A stretch of 64,000 bases of DNA from the NCBI GenBank assembly GCA_903813345.2, contig CAIIXF020000001.1:44533885-44597884 (forward strand). Direction: 5' to 3'. Shown here piece by piece: positions 61,501 to 64,000 of the stretch. A program made the translations under genes and the position numbers. Origin of the DNA: Owenia fusiformis. Its lineage: Eukaryota > Annelida > Polychaeta > Sabellida > Oweniidae. The notes under the pieces were generated by a model. The model made no database searches and was not told where the DNA came from. It saw only the letters and a list, made by a program, of their open reading frames with translations. The number at the start of each line of letters is the position of its first letter. Position 1 is the stretch's first letter.

Positions 61501-64000
61501 TGTATTTCGCATTGGACCTGCTTTTACCCAAATTGCTGGAAGCGTATATGGAAGCAAAGTCATTCCATTTCTCTACCTGAATACGTATAGGAGCCAAAGA
61601 CAGGTTAGTAATTTCAAGGGAAGATATAATAATTTCATTTTTCAAAATCAAAATTTGAAGGGATGGCATCAATTTACAATTAAAACATATCATGTGACCT
61701 AGACTATCTCAAAGCAGTAGATACGATTCTCCCCTTTTGGAAATTTCAAAATCCCATGTTTGCTCAATACTTTCACTACTGAATCTGTGAAAAATCTTGA
61801 ATTCCTCCTCAGTACTCTTATAAATTTTGAGTGAAATGGGGTTATTGGTAAAAAAAGGTTGATCCCACTGAGAAACTTTGGTGATCTAAAACTTACTGAA
61901 GTGAAAAGATATACATGATTTTAAAAATCTGTGTTGGCAAATAAGTACATAAAATAAAAATAAGTAATTTTGTATACGGGGTAGGGAATAAAGAGCAATA
62001 TTCATTTAAAACAAATGCATCTTAAGTACAATAGGAGCTGGTATCATAAATATATCTTTTATTGACTGAATAACCATGTCATGTAAATGACATATCAGTC
62101 ACTACAATATACAAAAAACTACAACTACATATTACTTAACTACATTACATCAGTTTCACATGTCAGTGTATGATAACTAAATATCAGTGTGGTGTATCTA
62201 TAATATACAATTTTTTTTAATGTTTACATAATATCAATCATTTTCTTAATTCTTGAAAGAGTGAAATACAAATTTTGCTAAATGTAATAAGTTAACATGA
62301 GAGCTTTAACTAGACATAATAGTTTCAAACAGTTTATCTGTGCTGTTTCAGATCAGATTTTAAAGTTTCAAACAAAAGTTCTCGGTGTTTTAAGTTCTTT
62401 GTGCAGCTTGTGATAAAGTGAAGCTCATCCTCAATTACCCCACATTCACTACACAACCTTTCACATATACTGTTTGGTTTGGTTTTGAGTACCGCCTAAC
62501 TTCTATCTGTAATTTATGTTAACTCATCCTGAGCCTAGTTAATGCATGTCTATACTTTTTATTTTGAATGTTTAAATATGGTTCTTTGGTGAAAGTGTTT
62601 TTGGATTTTATGTAGGTCCTAAGTACAGGAAATGTAAGAATATCCTGTTTCCATTGAAGTGCATAATTACTTTTTAATTTCTGTGAGATAATTCGAATGA
62701 ATATATAATCCTAAAAGTAACTATCATAAAAGCAAAAGTGAATTAGATATCTGATGCTGTTAAAATTTCAACTAGACTGAACTTATGACAAATATTTATC
62801 TCAAGATGTATTAATGAAATGGCTACCATATAATAGGTACGAGCTGCAATAAAAATGATGCCACTTGATGCTAAACCATGTGCTACCCATACATTTGATG
62901 GTCTCCGAGAGGCAAGGGAGGTTCATTTGACTGAAGAAAAGGGCAGACGTGATAAGCCAGATGATTTTCGAGAAGTAAGTTTAGACCTTATTACATTTGT
63001 AAAAAAACAAAAATTTGTAAATCAAGATCATTTTACTACTCAAAGATAATGCTAAGTACAGAAACCCAGGACATTTATGGTAAAAAGCCATACATCCTAA
63101 AATATACTGATCAAAATTCATTAACATAAACAATAGAGTAGAGTTTGAACTAATTTCTATCAATCTTTATGATGCCTCAAAGTTATATAATCCCTCGATT
63201 ATCAACCACACTTAATGCTTCAACAAAGACTCTCAGAATTTGATGACCTTGATCTTCGACCTTGAAAATTTCACTTTTCAGACCCCAGACCTAAAAAATC
63301 CATTCACTTTTTTTGACCTTCCAAAGGTCATTTAAGGTCAACCAAAGGTCAAATTTTAAAACTTTTAGTGACGTTTTAAAATAAAGAATCTTGATCAATT
63401 TGAAGCGAGTTGAAAACTTCAAAATGGCCAATTTATCCGAAGAATTCAAAATGGCCATCAAGTAATTTACCCAGCGTGGCTCATCTTAAGCAGATCTTGA
63501 CACCTAATTACAAAATACAAATTACACAGCTGTAGAAATTTGAGGTTGAACAGGTTAGCCGTTTTCCTGGAATTTTGACGACAAGAATTGATTCATCTGG
63601 AGCCCATCCATACATCTTCATGCCCAACACCCAGTTGCCTGCATGATTATGCACGCGCAAGATGATGACAATATAGCACTTTTTCAAGGTGCAATAAAAA
63701 CCTAATGCTCTTGTTCAGTCAATAGCATATTTCCCTCAGTCAATATCCCATTACCCTCGAATAAAATGAATATTGAAAATGAACCATGAAATTATATTTC
63801 TACTAATAATAACTTCCAAACTGAAAAAATGTATATCAGATTGGTGGTTACGATTAATGCTCTGGTGTTTATAAGAAGAGTGGTCATACAAAGAAAGAAA
63901 ATGTAAGTGAATCATATATTATTGTATTATATGGACAGCAACTAGTCTCAGTTCATTTCAGTGTGTTGTTATGTTGATGACAGATGGGTTCACCAATCCC
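58554..64000 (+). CDS. Secreted Cys-module + vWA protein, copy 4 (runs off window end)
   Basis: Exons: 58554-58629, 59569-59634, 61023-61253, 61386-61603, 62837-62974 and 63962 to beyond 64000, with the same phases as copies 2 and 3. The signal peptide (MGLLTYLYLLHVHISLAQC) and the linker (VISRSKLKIYTKDE) are divergent. The Cys module has NCNYYVCARGEWLLRRCPDG and FPCVKTSRFC. The vWA domain has MVIDVSCSIDELDK, FRIGPAFTQIAGSVYGS, PCATHTFDGL, EVHLTEEKGRR and VVMLMTDGFTNP at the cut. All MIDAS residues are present. The last exon is truncated by the window after 13 codons. It is more divergent from copies 2 and 3 in the Cys module than in the vWA domain. Secreted; partner unknown. Confidence 0.86.
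58681..58974 (-). CDS. Unidentified minus-strand open exon (97 residues)
   Basis: From an acceptor-like TTTAACAG at 58976-58975 a frame runs to a TAA at 58683-58681. It encodes WRTQEEKSNEAKNISKSVKS, then KLLNSYVHVTPSLEKLACEK and YNFIFVLPKNLIEKN. Its composition is protein-like and it is long for this AT-rich DNA, but I recognise no family and see no partner exon. It lies inside intron 1 of vWA copy 4 on the opposite strand. It could be a terminal exon, a pseudogene fragment or part of an old mobile element. Confidence 0.35.
   Translation of the reverse strand, partial: WRTQEEKSNEAKNISKSVKSQLGKLLNSYVHVTPSLEKLACEKLFHHSDSKIDRSYNFIFVLPKNLIEKNCEYKRNRNDQMALDITSKLVPYSMTMK
62288..62690 (-). pseudogene. 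Non-LTR retrotransposon (LINE) ORF2 C-terminal remnant
   Basis: On the minus strand WKQDILTFPVLRTYIKSKN ... YRHALTRLRMS is followed by a stop, HKLQIEVRRYSKPN, then after a frameshift ERLCSECGVIEDELHFITSC and RELLFETLKSDL. The CxxC...HFxxxC pattern after an ALTRLR(M/L)S segment is the typical zinc-finger-like tail of LINE reverse transcriptase proteins. One nonsense codon and one frameshift show it is dead. It lies in the intron between vWA exons 61603 and 62837. Confidence 0.7.
63240..63460. repeat. Dispersed GACCTTGAG repeat, divergent copy D
   Basis: It contains TTTGACCTTCCAAAGGTCAT, TTAAGGTCAACC and CAATTTGAAGCGAGTTGAAA, related to copies A-C, then AAAATGGCC motifs. It lies in the last intron of vWA copy 4. 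Confidence 0.5.

Noticed and set aside
1-64000. CRISPR arrays, operons, bacterial-type elements
   Set aside because: The window is eukaryotic with spliced genes; the direct tandem arrays have no spacer structure.

Overview
The window is a stretch of AT-rich animal genome. Genes have spliced exons with GT-AG introns, there are long non-coding introns, and many terminal-inverted-repeat (TIR) elements and minisatellites are present. Repeat content (pogo-like, hAT-like and mariner-like remnants, a tRNA-derived SINE, interspersed repeats) and the proteins suggest a lophotrochozoan, most likely a bivalve mollusc. The species cannot be read from the sequence.

Layout. (1) 2688-14125, + strand: a complete-looking doublecortin-like kinase gene, closest to DCLK3, with seven coding exons whose phases all fit (852 codons plus stop), one C-type DCX domain and an intact kinase domain. 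Its introns carry small inverted-repeat elements and a five-copy 132-bp tandem array. (2) 14126-19088: intergenic DNA with a foldback element, an interspersed repeat and an ~840-bp 21-bp-period minisatellite. (3) 19089-26247, - strand: the C-terminal half (BAR domain) of sorting nexin 4, in eight phase-consistent exons. The PX-domain exons were not found upstream in this window. (4) 26248-32049: repeat-rich DNA with a promoter-like patch and a duplicated-core TIR element. (5) 32050-64000, + strand: a tandem array of four paralogous genes for small secreted proteins made of a signal peptide, a short linker, a six-cysteine module and a von Willebrand factor A (vWA) domain. The array is punctuated by mariner, hAT-like, pogo-like and other elements, and the fourth copy runs off the window end.

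The DCLK3-like and SNX4 genes are convergent housekeeping or signalling genes with no evident link to the array. The vWA array is the accessory part of the window. All four copies share exon phases and the MIDAS metal site. In each, a cysteine replaces the usual glycine in MIDAS loop 1 (DVSCS) and another lies just before the MIDAS threonine, which suggests a disulfide across the metal site. Copies 2 and 3 are close relatives duplicated together with their promoters.
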